NCBI RefSeq assembly: GCF_014356525.2
Contig: NC_052514.1
Location: 1,655,831-1,719,830 of the forward strand
Source: Nilaparvata lugens
Lineage: Eukaryota; Arthropoda; Insecta; Hemiptera; Delphacidae
Reading direction: 5' to 3'
Length of the DNA: 64,000 nucleotides
A model generated the notes under the pieces. The model did not search any database and was not told where the DNA came from. It saw only the letters and a list, made by a program, of their open reading frames with translations. The position numbers were made by a program, and so were the translations under genes. Shown here in pieces: positions 1-12,207 of the stretch. How positions within the stretch are numbered: position 1 is the first letter of the stretch; every line of letters begins with the position of its first letter.

Positions 1-539
1 CTATAGTTTCAATCAGGTGCTTGTGGATGAGAATACTGCGTGAGATCTACTGTTCACAGAAATACTAGTAAGTCAAAAGTGAGAACTTCGCTAACGCTCG
101 TTCAAATAAGAACTGTAAGATGCATAGTCTTCAATGTAATTGATCTTCAAGTTGGTTTGTTTTGTTACAACATATAAAATGATACCATAAATTATATCTA
201 ATGATAGCATAGCAAACCAATATTCAATAATCCAATATTCGACTACCAATATTCAATCATTCTCCACTTCCACGCACCCGTGAAAAGAGAGAGAAAGAGA
301 GAGAGATAATAAGAACATTAGTGGAACATGATAGAAAAGGATGGAGATATAGGCAGATATAATGAGAAGCGTGACAGCCCTACATGAGGTGTAGTGAGGC
401 TGCCTCATACTGGCAGCATTGGTTAAATGGGAAACATTGATGTCATACAATAAAAAATGCTGACAGATTGAAAATTTCATTTGAGCGTAAATGGATGAGA
501 CATAGCGGGAGGTCCCTCACGTAAACTCATATCACGCAC

Positions 540-896
540 TCATGTGAGTGAGTGAGAGAGAGTTAAGTGAGTTAATGAGTGAGAGAGAGAGAGATAGTAA
601 GTGAGATATGGAGAGTGAGTGAGTTATATGGAGTGAGATATAGTGAGTGAAAGAGAGAGTGAGTTATATGGAGTGAGATTGATTGATTGATTGATTGAGT
701 ACTTTATTTATGTAGATTACAATATATACTGTCTTATACACTTATATACAGTAGCTTACAATACAGCAAAATTATAGATGAATTTACATGATATAGACTA
801 TGACTATGAGAGAGAGAGTTGATGAGAAAGTGATTAAGTGAGAGAGTGTGTGAGGGAAAGATAAAGTGAGAGACAGAAAGAGATCGTCAGTGATGT

Positions 897-949
<53 letters not shown>

Positions 950-1105
950 GAGAGAGAGTAAGTGAATGAGTGAGAGAGGTAGTGAGTTAATCAGTGAGAG
1001 AGTGAGTGAGTGGTTGGAAGAGAAAGTGAGTAAGTACATTGAGAGAGTAAGTGACAGAGTGAGTGAGACAGTTAGAGAGAGAGAGAGTTATTGAGTAATA
1101 ATACA
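540..1105. repeat. GA-rich microsatellite region
   Basis: Long GAGAGA runs mixed with GTGAGTGAGT and GTTATATGGAGTGAG repeats. It is interrupted by an L fragment (678-808). A shorter GAGAGA run is at 288-308. Nothing coding is seen in 1-1240. Confidence 0.9.
678..808 (-). mobile_element. Repeat family L, 3' half
   Basis: It begins on the plus strand with repeated GATT and GAGTACTTTATTTATGTAG, the reverse of the L tail and AATAAA signal, and ends near the TAGACTATG block. It is 5' truncated and lies within GA-rich sequence. Confidence 0.7.
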
Positions 1106-1241
1106 AGTTGCAATTAGAAGAGAATCACCTGATGTAGTCTAGTGTTAATAACCGCAACATCACTGATAAACTGCATGCAATATTATCATCCCAAATTTTC
1201 ACCAATCAGACAAATTTGCACAATATAAAATCACGCGGTTA

Positions 1242-1510
1242 TCCTATACTATTAAACGAGCAATTTCTGTTTATATGTTTAGATGTTTATATATCTGTAT
1301 GTGACCGGATCTCGAAAACGGCTCTAACCATTCTCACGAAATTTGGTACAAAGTAGGTTTATGATATGAAAATTCGATTGCACTACGTCTCAACCCTGGG
1401 ATAACTCGCTGAAGAGCATTGAAAGGATAAATACGTCCTTGGAAAACAGCTGGAAATTTTGTCGTCTGTCGATAACGTAATGGAAGTGAGTGAACGAGTG
1501 CATTTGTGGG
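1242..1510 (+). mobile_element. Helitron-like 5' terminal fragment
   Basis: It begins TCCTATACTATTAAACGAGC after an A and continues through CGGATCTCGAAAACGGCTCT and GGTTTATGATATGAAAATTC, ending near GAAGTGAGTGAACGAGTG. Confidence 0.5.
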
Positions 1511-1654
1511 ATTATTCAGCTGATCTCACGAGAAGAAAAATTTAGCAATAAACAATTATTTTCGTTTATTTCTCTTTTTTTTAGAGATCATGTTTACTCT
1601 AGAAAGTCCAAAATATTAACTGGATGCTGTCAGTGTAGAATAAAATTACTATGA

Positions 1655-1845
1655 TTATGTATTTCTTTCCTGTGAAGCTTTATGACGCTGGTAGTCTCTC
1701 ATATTGTGCTGTTCATACACTCTTACCCGGTCAAAACAGTAAATATCGACAATAATCGACAGTAATCGGCTTGGGATAACAGTAAAAGCTGCGACATAAT
1801 CGCCCTATACCATGGGATATCTACTTACGCTATTGTTTCTCTATG
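1655..1845 (+). mobile_element. Palindromic family P element, 5' truncated
   Basis: The right arm is intact (AGTAATCGGCTTGGGATAAC ... GCTATTGTTTCTCTATG). The left arm is missing before TTCTTTCCTGTGAAGC. No matching ATAGTAC was found upstream. Confidence 0.7.
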
Positions 1846-2366
1846 ATAGTACATACCAATATCAATATTTGTAGTACAGAAATTACAAATTAATAAGCAA
1901 TTTTGAATCATGTAATCGAATAATATAGATTCATCAATTAATAATCAAACCAACTCCTCGAAGACTATATCAAACGATATTAATTTGTACGTAAAATCGT
2001 TCGACCAATCACAAGCGAGTAGCTCTGTTCTAGTGAACGCTCATCTGCAATCCCAATGGTCGATACCAGATATGGAGTTGTATGGACTCCATTTTGTGAA
2101 TAATTCCTACCAATGAGATTGGAGTTGTTCCTCCATTCCTATCCAACTTTTCAACTCATAAATATTAAAATTTCTATGTTTAAATGAAGATATCATTATA
2201 GGAATTGAGGATTATTCTCTATTCTTTATTTATTCATACAACAAGCACATCATCAAAAATGATAGGGAGAGGAAAATAAGGTAACCTTGTGCTATTCCTC
2301 TTTCAAATTTAGATAAGGTTACACACATAGTACGAAATAGGATAGATTCTGATATTGATTGAAATA

Positions 2367-2972
2367 CATTTTTTGCCACACTGCACAGAAAGCAGCTGTT
2401 TTCCAGTCCCTACGTAGATCTGAAAGACATTGTTTGCAGACGACTCTCGTCTGACGTCAGAACAGGTTTCTTTCGGCCTAGGAAAAGAGTACCCTTTCCA
2501 GCCGCTAACATGGAACTAAGAAAGGTGATCAAAAAACAGCGATCAAAAAACTTTTCATTATCTGTGTTCATTATTCAATAATTAAAAACATTTATAATAA
2601 TATCATCTTATTGTCATTTGAAAGAATAAAAAAGTATAAACTCAACCTCCCAGATAATTGAACATCATCTTTTAGGTTATTTAGAAAATCAGAATAAAAA
2701 TAAAAATACTGGACAATTTCAGGATATTCAGATTACTTCAGATTTGCTAGAGCTATCACCTCCACTTCTGCTTTCGGAAGTGCTTAGTAAACAACTATTC
2801 TCATATATTATATATGTTTATTTTGTGTGTGGCGAAAAATAGCGTTCGCACCACGGGCAAAGATTTTTTTCCTGCTCTCAATCTTTTCTAGTCCTCGGCC
2901 TACGGCCTTGGACTTCAAAACCGATTTCGAGCCGGAAAAATCTCATTTTCTGCTCTAGGTGCGAAATATACT
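2367..2972 (-). mobile_element. Family E element (about 605 bp, unclassified)
   Basis: Second copy of the element at 7891, in reverse orientation: CACACTGCACAGAAAGCAGC at the left and TAGGTGCGAAATATA at the right. Homology is clear across the full length, with small indels. Confidence 0.65.
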
Positions 2973-3080
2973 ATTATCACCCTCTTTTTCTATGATCTCT
3001 CACTGTAACGCTACTTGAAACACTAATTTCTCTTAGATAAAACTATTCACTTATCACTCCTATGCTATTCTTTCCGAATT

Positions 3081-3349
3081 TTAATATTCTTTCCGAAGAA
3101 TGGACATTGATATGTCCAAGCTCCGCCAATTATGTAGATGCATAACAATATGATTATTATCTATAGTTATTATATTACAACTGCTTTTTCATATCATATA
3201 CGGTCAATAATTATTTCTTAGTCTATATATGTAAAATTCATCTATAATTTTGCTGTATTGTAAGCTATTGTATTAAGTGTATAAGCCAGTATATATTGTA
3301 ATCTACATAAATAAAGTACTCAATCAATCAATCAATCAATCAATCAATC
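3081..3349 (+). mobile_element. Repeat family L copy
   Basis: It contains the TTCTTTCCGAAGAATGGACA, CTCCGCCAATTATG and GCTGTATTGTAAGCTATTG blocks, then AATAAAGTACTCAA and a TCAA tail of about seven units. The extreme 5' TTGGTAGAGAG segment is missing. Confidence 0.75.
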
Positions 3350-4250
3350 TATGCTAGCCCAATTATATCTAGTAGAATCCATTTTCTAATGGCCCCATTT
3401 GTTTAAAGAACAACCAACCACCGAGCTTGTAACAAGCTTAATGGAATTTGTTCGGCTTGTTTGTGTTGGTGTGTGCATGCATGTGTGTGTATTCATTAGG
3501 TATGTCAACAAACAAGCATTGCAGTGGTGAATGCAGATTTGAGTGGGTTTGTACAGTCGGCACCTGACCCGTCCAATACCCTTTGTTGAATGCCACCGAG
3601 TTTGTCTTTCAGGCATGTATACCGTACATACAAACCATATAGATTCCACGCATGCGCAGAGATGCGTTTCGGGATGGTAATGGTAGGCTAAGTGGTCATC
3701 TTCATATGGTAATTTCTGGATTTGGATTCCCGCTGTTTGTAATAGGCTAACAGAAGCCTGAAGTTTATAGCCTGGGATAACAATGCAGGCTAAATTCATC
3801 TTCAAATACCTTGATTACATAAATGGGCGCCGGGACTGGGTTAATAATTGAATTTGAGTTATTGGGGGTAATTTGGTTATGAATAGAACTCACTAAATGA
3901 ATTCTGAAATGGATGAATTAACTGGTGTCTTGAGAATAAATTGATTGCATGTGAATAGCTCATCATTATGGTTGTTTATAATATGATAAATAGAAAGACC
4001 TAATAAATTGGGAAGAAAAATAGCAGAAGAACTACCTTATCATTTTATCTACCAATGTTAGTACATTAGTGTCATTTGCATTGTGGAAAAATAAATGAAT
4101 AAAAGATAAAATTTGATAGGAATAATTCACAAAATATCATCAACTTCAGAGCTGCATAAAATAAGTTTCATAATAAATGATACTGTATGAGGTATAGAAG
4201 GAGTGTCAGTATGAAAACTAACTTTATTTATACATTGGGAAAAATAATAT
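3350..4250. other. No recognisable gene; one unassigned open frame
   Basis: The 139-codon minus-strand frame at 3386..3805 has no motif I recognise and spans a TGTGTG-rich stretch. Codon use and context give no support. The rest is AT-rich single-copy-like DNA. Confidence 0.5.
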
Positions 4251-4778
4251 AGTGGGTCCACGTTATAATGATAGTGGATAAAGATAGGAGAAAAACGTAG
4301 CCGATCCTCTGTCTTGTCAATGCCTTCTATATACGGTAGCTGATACAGGTTTATTGATGTAATACTAAGGCCCAGTTGCACAAGAGCCGATTAAATTTTA
4401 ACCGTGATTAATTTCACGAGAACCAATCAGAGAAGGCGTTTTTGAAAAGACGGCTTCTCTGATTGGTTCTCGTGGAATTAACCACGGTTAAAATTTAACC
4501 GGCTGTTGTGCAACCAGCACTAACTGTTCATTCTTGTTTGAAATTATAACTTATATCAATTCCATTCATGAATAGAATATATTCTCCAATAGTTAAATGA
4601 TTAATTTTTCATAATTGAGATCAAAAATTCTTTCAATTAAATTTCAAAATTGTTAAAAACCGATCTGGCAAAGTTGCGGAGCTAGAAAAGGATAGCTTTA
4701 TCACCTTTCTAGAATGATAAACAAGGATTGCAACATCAATGTTGATCAAATTCTGCCATTATAACGTGGACCTCACTA
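4251..4778 (+). mobile_element. MITE-A copy, interrupted by a palindromic MITE
   Basis: MITE-A is a non-coding TIR element of about 360-375 bp with ends AGTGAGGTCCACGTTATAAT and its complement. It has internal blocks GGCAGTGGAGAAAGATAGGA, CTGTCTTGTCAATGCCTTCT, GGTAGCTGATACAGGTTTAT, TTCATTCTCGTTTAAAATAA and a distal CCTTGTCTATCATTCGACAA. This copy has both ends and carries a 152-bp insertion at 4369..4520. Confidence 0.85.
4369..4520 (+). mobile_element. Palindromic PIF/Harbinger-like MITE with TAA target duplication
   Basis: The ends GGCCCAGTTGCACAAGAGCC and its near complement (GGCTGTTGTGCAACCAGCAC) flank two long arms around ACCAATCAGAGAAGGCG. It is inserted into MITE-A and flanked by TAA on both sides (4366-4368 and 4521-4523). 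In other MITE-A copies the site reads AATATTAACTGTTC or AATATTAACGGTTC, so the 3-bp TAA duplication can be read directly. TIRs of this type and TWA duplications fit PIF/Harbinger MITEs. Confidence 0.8.
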
Positions 4779-6090
4779 TAAACCATTTCTGTTTGTAGCA
4801 AATATCAAGCTACAGTATTTATCAGTCTGATGGCAGAATTTATTGAAAAATTTACCACGTGCTGAAATCGGTGTATTCATTGGAGTTGAAGACACCTTCA
4901 GTGCTATCACAATTTAATGATCATTAAAAGTTTGCTGTGTGGGAGCTGTTCAAATCCATGAGGAAAATATTCTCAAATAAGGAAACTTCTGAGAGGAAAC
5001 TGAGATATTTTGGGATTCTTCATGTTTCCACAGGAATAAATAATTGGAGACGATTTTGGGAATTGCATTGTTGAAATTTCGCGTTGGTGGAGGGTTGAGT
5101 TTCATTCATTCATTTTATCAGGAATGAAGTTTGAATCAGGCTTTCAATTTCGACAAGTATTGGTTCAATTTTATGTGTTCCTGATAAAATCAACTTACAA
5201 AATCTCGAAGCACTATGATTATGTTTGAAAAATTCAAATACTTCATCTATTTTTGATAGTAATAATGAGTGGAATTATAAGTGATAAATTAGAAATTATA
5301 AGTGAAATTATAAATGATAGTCATAATAAGTGAAAAATTCCAATACTTCATCCATTATTTTTTGATAGTCATAATGAGTACTGTATCCTCATCTCAGTAC
5401 CAAGAAAACAACGGTATCCACTCACAAGTGATTGACTCTCTGCTTCTATTTATAAGTACCTTGATCAATAGAGTTCAGAAATTCTATATCATAGGCCTAC
5501 ACATTAAAGGTTTTGTAAGAAAACTGCAGTGATCGATTCGTTTCTCTTTGTCTTTGGAGGGAAATCGAAGTTGTAGAAGTAATATTGTATTATTATATGA
5601 CCAAAATCATATACTGTCTGTATAGACTCAAACGCCATTCCTTTAACCTAGGCTAAATTGTTGCTTACGCCATAACTGTAGCCAAATATCTGCTCCAACT
5701 ATTACTATAGCTACACTATTGGCATTTAATAGCCAAATTTATTAATATGTGTGATTGTAGACTAGGTGCTATATATGATTTACAATCATATTGTTGGGAA
5801 TGAATAAATAAATGGAAATCACCTCATTTTATATAATTGATCGATGTATTTGTAATCAAATTTTATCTCTTACACAGGCTAATGTATTCCATCTTATATT
5901 CTGGATGGAAGGAATAATTGAATCATTGATCCAATTACTCTCTGAAATTTCACCACAATAATATATTGAAAATTGGCATTCAGCACTAAGAATTGATCAA
6001 AAAGTAGTCAAAATCGATAATCAATTTTCAATGTCTATGAATGTGATAAAAGTCTTGCTAGAATTGATTTACGATTGGATTCCGTTCTAT
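4779..6090. other. AT-rich sequence, nothing recognisable
   Basis: Only short frames are seen. ATAATGAGTG and AAATTATAAGTGA words repeat locally at about 5260-5330. Confidence 0.5.
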
Positions 6091-6466
6091 AGAGAGGTCC
6101 ATGCTACGATGACAGTGTTTGATTAGCAATGGTATTGCTATCCTTGTCTATCATTCAACAGAGCGGATAACGCTATCTCTCTCTCGCTTTGCTCTGTTGC
6201 CAGATGGTCTTTTAACAATGTAGAATTAATAATTAATTAACAAAATATTTCATCTCATTTATGAAAATATATTATACCATTTTTGAATAAAATAATTTTT
6301 TGCTTAATAGAATATAATTGATTATTTCAAACGAGAATGAACCGTTAATATTACATCAAAAAACCTGTATCAGCTACCGTCTATAGAAAGCATTGACAGG
6401 CAAGACAGAGATCAAACAACGTTGTTCTCCTTTCTTTCTCCACTGTATTATAACATGCACCTCACT
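6091..6466 (+). mobile_element. MITE-A copy
   Basis: It spans 376 bp between diverged TIRs AGAGAGGTCCATGC and GCACCTCACT. The block order is reversed relative to the copy at 4251. Partial MITE-A sequence, with an end CGTGGACCTTACT, is also present at about 6530-6622. Confidence 0.75.
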
Positions 6467-6879
6467 ATATAATTAATTTCAATAAATAAATAAATAAAGT
6501 TAGTTTTCATACTCTATACCTCATCCAGTATCATATTATTATAAACACTTTCTATGCATCTATTGATCAACAACGATGTTCTCCTATCTTTCTTCACTGC
6601 CATTATACCGTGGACCTTACTGAAGTCACTTTCTTTAACAACGTTTTAATATTGTACTAAAATTGAGCTAACAAAATCAATCTGAGATCCTAGTGAATGA
6701 ATTGTCAAATTGAAAAAGAGACACTAGTGTCCCAACTTCGGACTTCAACTAATTGGCACTGACTCACCACTCAATTTAATAACCTTTTAATAGTGGATGT
6801 GAACCCTGGACCCCGAGCCCCAATTTACGAGAGCCTTGTTTATAGCCAAAGGATTCAATCTCAGGGTGACGTATACATT

Positions 6880-7345
6880 CAGAATATATCTATAGTGTTA
6901 CATGCAGGATAACGTATTGAATTCTGAATACCTATATTTATATAGTGTTATATTCAGTTGACATAACTGATACATCTATAACTAGATACATCTATAGAGT
7001 TTCATTCAGGAAGACGTGAAGAATCATAAATATATCTATAGTGTTACATGCAGGGAGGCATATAGAATTCTGAATATATCTATAGAGTTCCATGTAGAAA
7101 GACGTACAGAATCCTGATGTATGTCTATAGTGTTCCATCCAGTTGACATATAGAGTCTCAAATATATCTATACTGTTCCATTCAGTTGACATATAAATCC
7201 AAATATATCTATACTGTTCCATTCAGTTGACATATAGAATCCCAAATATATATATATATATATATTATTCAATCAGGAGGACGTATAGAATCCTAATATA
7301 TAGGTACCTATAGTACACCATTCAGTGGACGAATATAACCCTAGA
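6880..7345. repeat. Degenerate ~45-60-bp minisatellite
   Basis: About nine diverged units of the type ATATATCTATAGTGTTCCAT TCAGTTGACATATAGAATC. The open frame at 6992..7222 (minus) is a by-product of the repeats. Confidence 0.75.
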
Positions 7346-7690
7346 TAATATAACTATAGGGTGTAAATATAGGGTGTCAACCCTTGGAGGACAGACATAA
7401 CCTCACTTTAGTTCTGACCCTCCAGTCGTAAAGTGAGTTATAAATTTGAGTTGGCTTGAAGGATGTATGTATTGAGATGCGTACTTAGGGGCTCCAAAAT
7501 TTTCACCCCTAATCGTGTCTGCCCTTAGTTTTGGGGCCCGAAATGGGGAGGGTTGACCGGTTTTTGGAGCTCAAAAGTGTTGAGGATTTGTTTGAGATTG
7601 CAAGTGCAGCCAGTGGAATTGATTTGGGTTTCTTGTGTTTAATGTAGTGGTAATTCTCACAGTTTGTACCTACCCTCATCAGATTACTAT

Positions 7691-8679
7691 AGTGAGGTTC
7701 ACGTTATAATGGCAGTATTTGATCAACATTATTGTTGCTATCCTTGTCCATCATTCGACAAAGTGGATAGTGTTATCTTTCTCTAGTTTCACAACTTTGC
7801 CAGATCGTTTTTCAACAATGTAGAAATAAAATAGATTAACAAAATATTCAATCTCAATTATGATAATTTATTATTCAATCATTAAAATAGTATATTTCGC
7901 ACCTAGAGCAGAAAATGAGATTTTTCCGGCTCGAAATCAGTTTTCAAGTCCGAGGCCGTAGACCGAGGACTAGAAAAGATTGAGAGCCGGGGAAAACATT
8001 TTTCCGTGGTACGAACGCTATTTTTTGCCACACACAAAAATAAGCAATATATATATGAGAATAGTTGTTTACTAAGCACTTCCGAAAGCAGAAGTGGAAG
8101 GTGATAGCTCTAGCAAATCTGTGGTAATCTGAATATCAGGAAATTGTCCAAGTATTTTTAATTTTTTATTATGATTTGTCTAAATAACCTGAAAGATAAT
8201 GTTCAATAATTATGTTGGAGGTTGAGTTTATACTTTTTTATTCTTTCAAATGACAATTAGATGATATTATTATAAATGTTTTAATTATTGAATAATGAAC
8301 ACAAATAATGAAAAGTTTTTTGATCAGCTGTTTTTTGATCAGCTTTCTTAGTTCCATGTTAGCGGCTGTAAAGGGCACTCTTTCCGTCCTAGGCCGGAAA
8401 GAAACCTGTTCTGACGTCAGACGAGAGTCGTCTGCAAACAATGTCTTTTCAGATCTACGTAGGGACTGGAAAACATCTGCTTTCTGTGCAGTGTGACGAA
8501 AAAATATATGTTTTGACGCATAAAATATATAATTGATCATTTTAAACAAGAAGGAACAGATGATATCACATCAGATATACTGGTATCAGCTATCCTCTAT
8601 AGAAGGCAGTGGCAAGGCAGAGAATCAACAACGCTGTCCTCCTATCTTTCTCAACCGCTATTATAACGAGGACCTCACT
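7691..8679 (+). mobile_element. MITE-A copy interrupted by a ~610-bp element
   Basis: Ends AGTGAGGTTCACGTTATAAT (7691) and GAGGACCTCACT (8679) enclose MITE-A blocks that are split at 7890 and resume near 8505. The inserted sequence matches 2367..2972 in opposite orientation. Confidence 0.8.
7891..8504 (+). mobile_element. Family E element (about 610 bp, unclassified), nested in MITE-A
   Basis: One end is TATATTTCGCACCTAGAGCA, with an inverted GAGGCCGTAGACCGAGGACT segment. The other is CTTTCTGTGCAGTGTGACGA. The interior has CTGACGTCAGACGAGAGTCG, which includes a palindromic TGACGTCA. Short open frames on both strands (8238-8549 minus, 8308-8496 plus) show no recognisable domain. Family assignment is unknown. 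Confidence 0.65.
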
Positions 8680-8959
8680 GTAGTTAATCATTTCTATTTA
8701 TTCTACTTTCTATAACTTATCAACTAAGAATCTAGAGGATTCTAAAATATCAGCCACCCAATTAACTACCGTCTATGCTATATATAACTCAGAGCAGTTA
8801 TATAGGTATAGAATAGACTCTACAACAGTCAAGAGAAACAAATAAAACTCTACCAGCTCAGTTATACAGATATACTCTAAAATTTATTATGTTCCCCAAT
8901 TTTATATACATGCCGAACATAGAGTGCTCCAAAATACCCGTTCTATAATTCATTGTATC

Positions 8960-9590
8960 CATAACTCCCGATTTTTCTCTTACTCACTTGCTCTCACTCA
9001 CTCTCTCACTCTGTCTCACTCTCTCTCTCTCTTCATATATTCTCTATTCATTCACTCTCTCTTCCTATATTCTCTATTCATTCGCTCTCTCTTCCAATAT
9101 TCTCTATTCACCTTCGATCCTTTGACTCATTTTTATGATTCTCTCTCTCGCATTTCTCATTCTTCTCTATCCTTATTGACTACCACAAAAAAATAGAATC
9201 TTCATCCTTCGGTTTCAGTTGTAAATTTTTGTATGTTTTGTAGCTATAATAAAGATGGTGATATCTTTAAGTTTCTGATAGATATTTTCCCATAAATATC
9301 ACTCTGTATTATATCTATATCCCCAGGAACATCATCCATTTTCATATCTATATAAATAAAAGAATATTTATGTTTCGAAAAATATCATCATTCTTTTTTA
9401 TATTTATATATTAAGAGATAAATCTTTATTCAGAAGAGTATCACCATCCTTTACCTCTACCATATCTATATATCAAGGAATATCTATGTTCAGAAAATAT
9501 ATTATGATATCTATATCATATCTATGTTCGGAAAAAAATATATATATTCATCCTTTATCATATCTATATACCAAGGATCACATCTTCTTT
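8960..9590. repeat. CT-rich tract and degenerate AT-rich tandem repeat
   Basis: 8970-9180 is CTCTCT with repeated ATATTCTCTATTCATTC units. 9290-9590 has diverged units of about 75 bp with AATATCTATGTTCAGAAA and ATATCTATATACCAAGGA. Confidence 0.65.
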
Positions 9591-9788
9591 TTGGTTGCCG
9601 TGTTGAAAGAAAGATCTGATAAACTGAAACGATAAAAATATCTGATGAAGAGGATATAATAAAGAATTTCGGTTGGAGAAGTTGGGCCTACTGAAGTTGG
9701 ACTCATTTTAAAGTATCAGCATTGGGCCAATTGGAAGCGTTAATAATAAGCATATAATATGCTGACGGTAGAAAGTGATTCTTCCGAT

Positions 9789-10150
9789 AGTGAGGTCCAC
9801 CTTACAATGGCAGTATTTGATAAACATTGGTGTTGCTATCCTTGTCTATCATTCGACAAAGCAGATAGCGATATCCTTTTCTAGCTCTGCAATCTTGCCA
9901 GATTTCTGATCAACAATGTAGAAATATAATCATTTGATCTCAATTTTTAAAATTTTCCAGTCAATGATTAAAAACTATTTTTTTGTCGGATAAATAATGT
10001 AATTGGATCATTTTAAACAGGATGTACAGTTGATATTACATCAGGTTTACGGATATCAGCTATCCTATCCTAGAATGCAGTGGCAAGGCAGAGAATCGGC
10101 AACACTGCTCTTATATCTTTCTTTACTGCCATAGTAAGGTGGAACTCACT
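9789..10150 (+). mobile_element. MITE-A copy
   Basis: AGTGAGGTCCACCTTACAAT ... AAGGTGGAACTCACT, 362 bp, with both TIRs and the CCTTGTCTATCATTCGACAA block near the left end. Confidence 0.8.
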
Positions 10151-10407
10151 ACAATATACAAAGGGTGGAATTCGATTATTTATGGTGACTATCAGAGGTT
10201 TGGTTTCGTTTTGTGTTATTTAAGATGGCCTACACAGGTAGTTCCAATCGTCGACTTCATAAAGATGAATAAAAATGAAAAATGTTAATATTCCATTCTC
10301 TTCCTTTCTTTCGTTCAAGCCGACATAGGCTGCTAGTTTATCAGAGGCCTAGTGGAAAACTAATAATGCCCTTGAGAAGTATTTCTATTGTACATCTGCT
10401 TCATCTT

Positions 10408-10468
10408 TTTCTTCTTCTCTTCTTCTTCTTCTTCTTCTTCTTCTTCTTCTGCTTCTTCTGCTTCTTTT
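10408..10468 (+). repeat. TTC microsatellite
   Basis: Nearly pure TTC run with two TGC interruptions. Open frames across it are low complexity. Confidence 0.95.
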
Positions 10469-10479
10469 TATCTTCTATT

Positions 10480-11400
10480 AGAATTGGGAATTATTTCTAT
10501 TGTATATCTTCTTCATCATCATCTTTTCCTTTCATTTTATTTTCAGATAAGAAAATTAATTATTTTTTGATATGATGATAAGAAAAATACAATAAATATA
10601 AAATGCAAAAATAGCAATGGAACTAATTTTTAAAGAGATTGAGCGTAACACTGAACAATACTCTTCTTTAAATCAATTGAATTACGTAATTTATTAATTA
10701 TCCATAAATTATTAAATTTCAAGATTGAGTAGATAATAATAATTATTTTATTCCACCACCGTTATAAAAAATGCTAACAGAAAAAAGAGTACCTCAGAAA
10801 ATAATATTCCTAATCATTGATAGTGACGTCATCTCAGTAAGAGTACATCCCCTTCAATAGAAGTCAATGACCCAGCCTTGGAGGTCAGCTTTAAATTCCT
10901 GCAGCTACCCGTATTTGTAAGGTTTGAGGTTATGTTGACCCAATTTTCAAATTTTACCAATTTTTGACAAAAAAACTCATTTCAACCCCTCACTATCTAT
11001 CATTATCTTTTCAAAATACATATTTAAACGATTTATGAACATAGTTTAGGGTCATAGATTAAAAACAATAAGAATATCTCATAAAATGACTCACCAGGTT
11101 TTGAAAGCTCGGATGAAAAACATCAAATTTTGACGACAAAGTTTTCGTAGTAAATTACATTTCGTCCGATTCTAACAACTGATAAGGATCCGTTATTGAT
11201 TATTGAATGATAATCAACAGTTTTTAGAACATGAAACATAATTAATGAGGGGATACAACTATAATCACGAACTGCCTAACAGGTTCATTGTAAGCTCGCG
11301 AGGTCAACCGAAGAACTGATTCATTCATCGTTTTGTTGAGGGGAGGGTAGCGGAAAATAGCTAATACCTCTTCTCTCACACAGACACACTCACCAAATCA
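10480..11400. other. AT-rich sequence, nothing recognisable
   Basis: No open frame, repeat family or splice pair stands out. Confidence 0.5.
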
Positions 11401-11409
11401 CTATCACTC

Positions 11410-11415
11410 CTTCTC

Positions 11416-11462
<47 letters not shown>
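11410..11462 (+). repeat. CT microsatellite
   Basis: Pure CT run followed by TCAA units of an L-type tail. Confidence 0.95.
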
Positions 11463-11468
<6 letters not shown>

Positions 11469-11494
11469 CAATCAATCAATAAATAAATCAATCT

Positions 11495-11788
11495 CTTTGG
11501 TAGGGAGTTAGTGGGAAGGATATTTTTAATATTCTTTCCGAAGAATGGACATTGATATGTCCAAAGCTCCGCCAATTTATGTAGATGCATAACAATATTA
11601 TCTATTTTATCTATAATTATTACAAATTGCTTTTTTTCATATCATATACAGCTGAATAATTATTTTCTTAGTTTATATTTTGTAAATTCATCTATAATTT
11701 TGCTGTATTGTAAGCTATTGTATATAAGTGTATAAGCCAGTATATATTGTAATCTACATAAATAAAGTTAGTACTCAATCAATCAATC
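11495..11788 (+). mobile_element. Repeat family L (short retroelement with TCAA tail), full-length-like copy
   Basis: This copy of about 290 bp starts with TTTGGTAGGGAGTTAGTGGG, contains TTCTTTCCGAAGAATGGACA and GCTCCGCCAATTTATGTAG, and ends with an AATAAA signal followed by a tandem TCAA tail. The 3' tail with polyadenylation signal suggests retroposition, as a SINE or as the 3' end of a LINE. Immediately after the tail the first ~28 bp of another L copy begin (11789) and then switch to different sequence. Confidence 0.75.
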
Positions 11789-11859
11789 TTTGGTAGAGAG
11801 TTAGTGGGAAGGATTATTTCAAATAATTACATTATTTATACATTATTTTTTACAGCTGT

Positions 11860-12207
11860 GATTCTAGTGGAGAAGATTGTTTTAATTTTCGGAACAAAAT
11901 ATTTCAAATTTATATTTATTTTACAGTTTCGAGTGCTAAGTAAAAAGAAATTTTGTTATCAATTCAGATCTTAATCTTTCTAAATTCAAAATTAATAATT
12001 GTTTCAAGTGTTTGGTGAGAAAATTAGACAAAATTTTATTAAGTGAAGGAAACATAACCTTTTTTCTGGACTATTTTAATAAATCAAAATTCGGGGGAGA
12101 AACAGTTTTGGGCTGTGCCTGTTGATCGTCCCCAAATTATTTTAAATAATAATTTTGTATCATTGAATCAATAAAATATAATAATAATAATATAATAATA
12201 ATAATAA
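11860..12207 (+). mobile_element. Family M: LINE-like 3' end with AATAAT tail
   Basis: It has an AAATCAAAATTCGGGGGAGA block, then TGTGCCTGTTGATCGTCCCC, and ends in AATAAT repeats that run straight into an L element. It is homologous to 14600-15000, 38885-38995 and the inserts at 57912 and 58345. No coding sequence. Confidence 0.55.

Noticed and set aside
3386..3805. 139-codon minus-strand frame
   Set aside because: No recognisable motif, and it runs through a TG-rich stretch with no supporting context.
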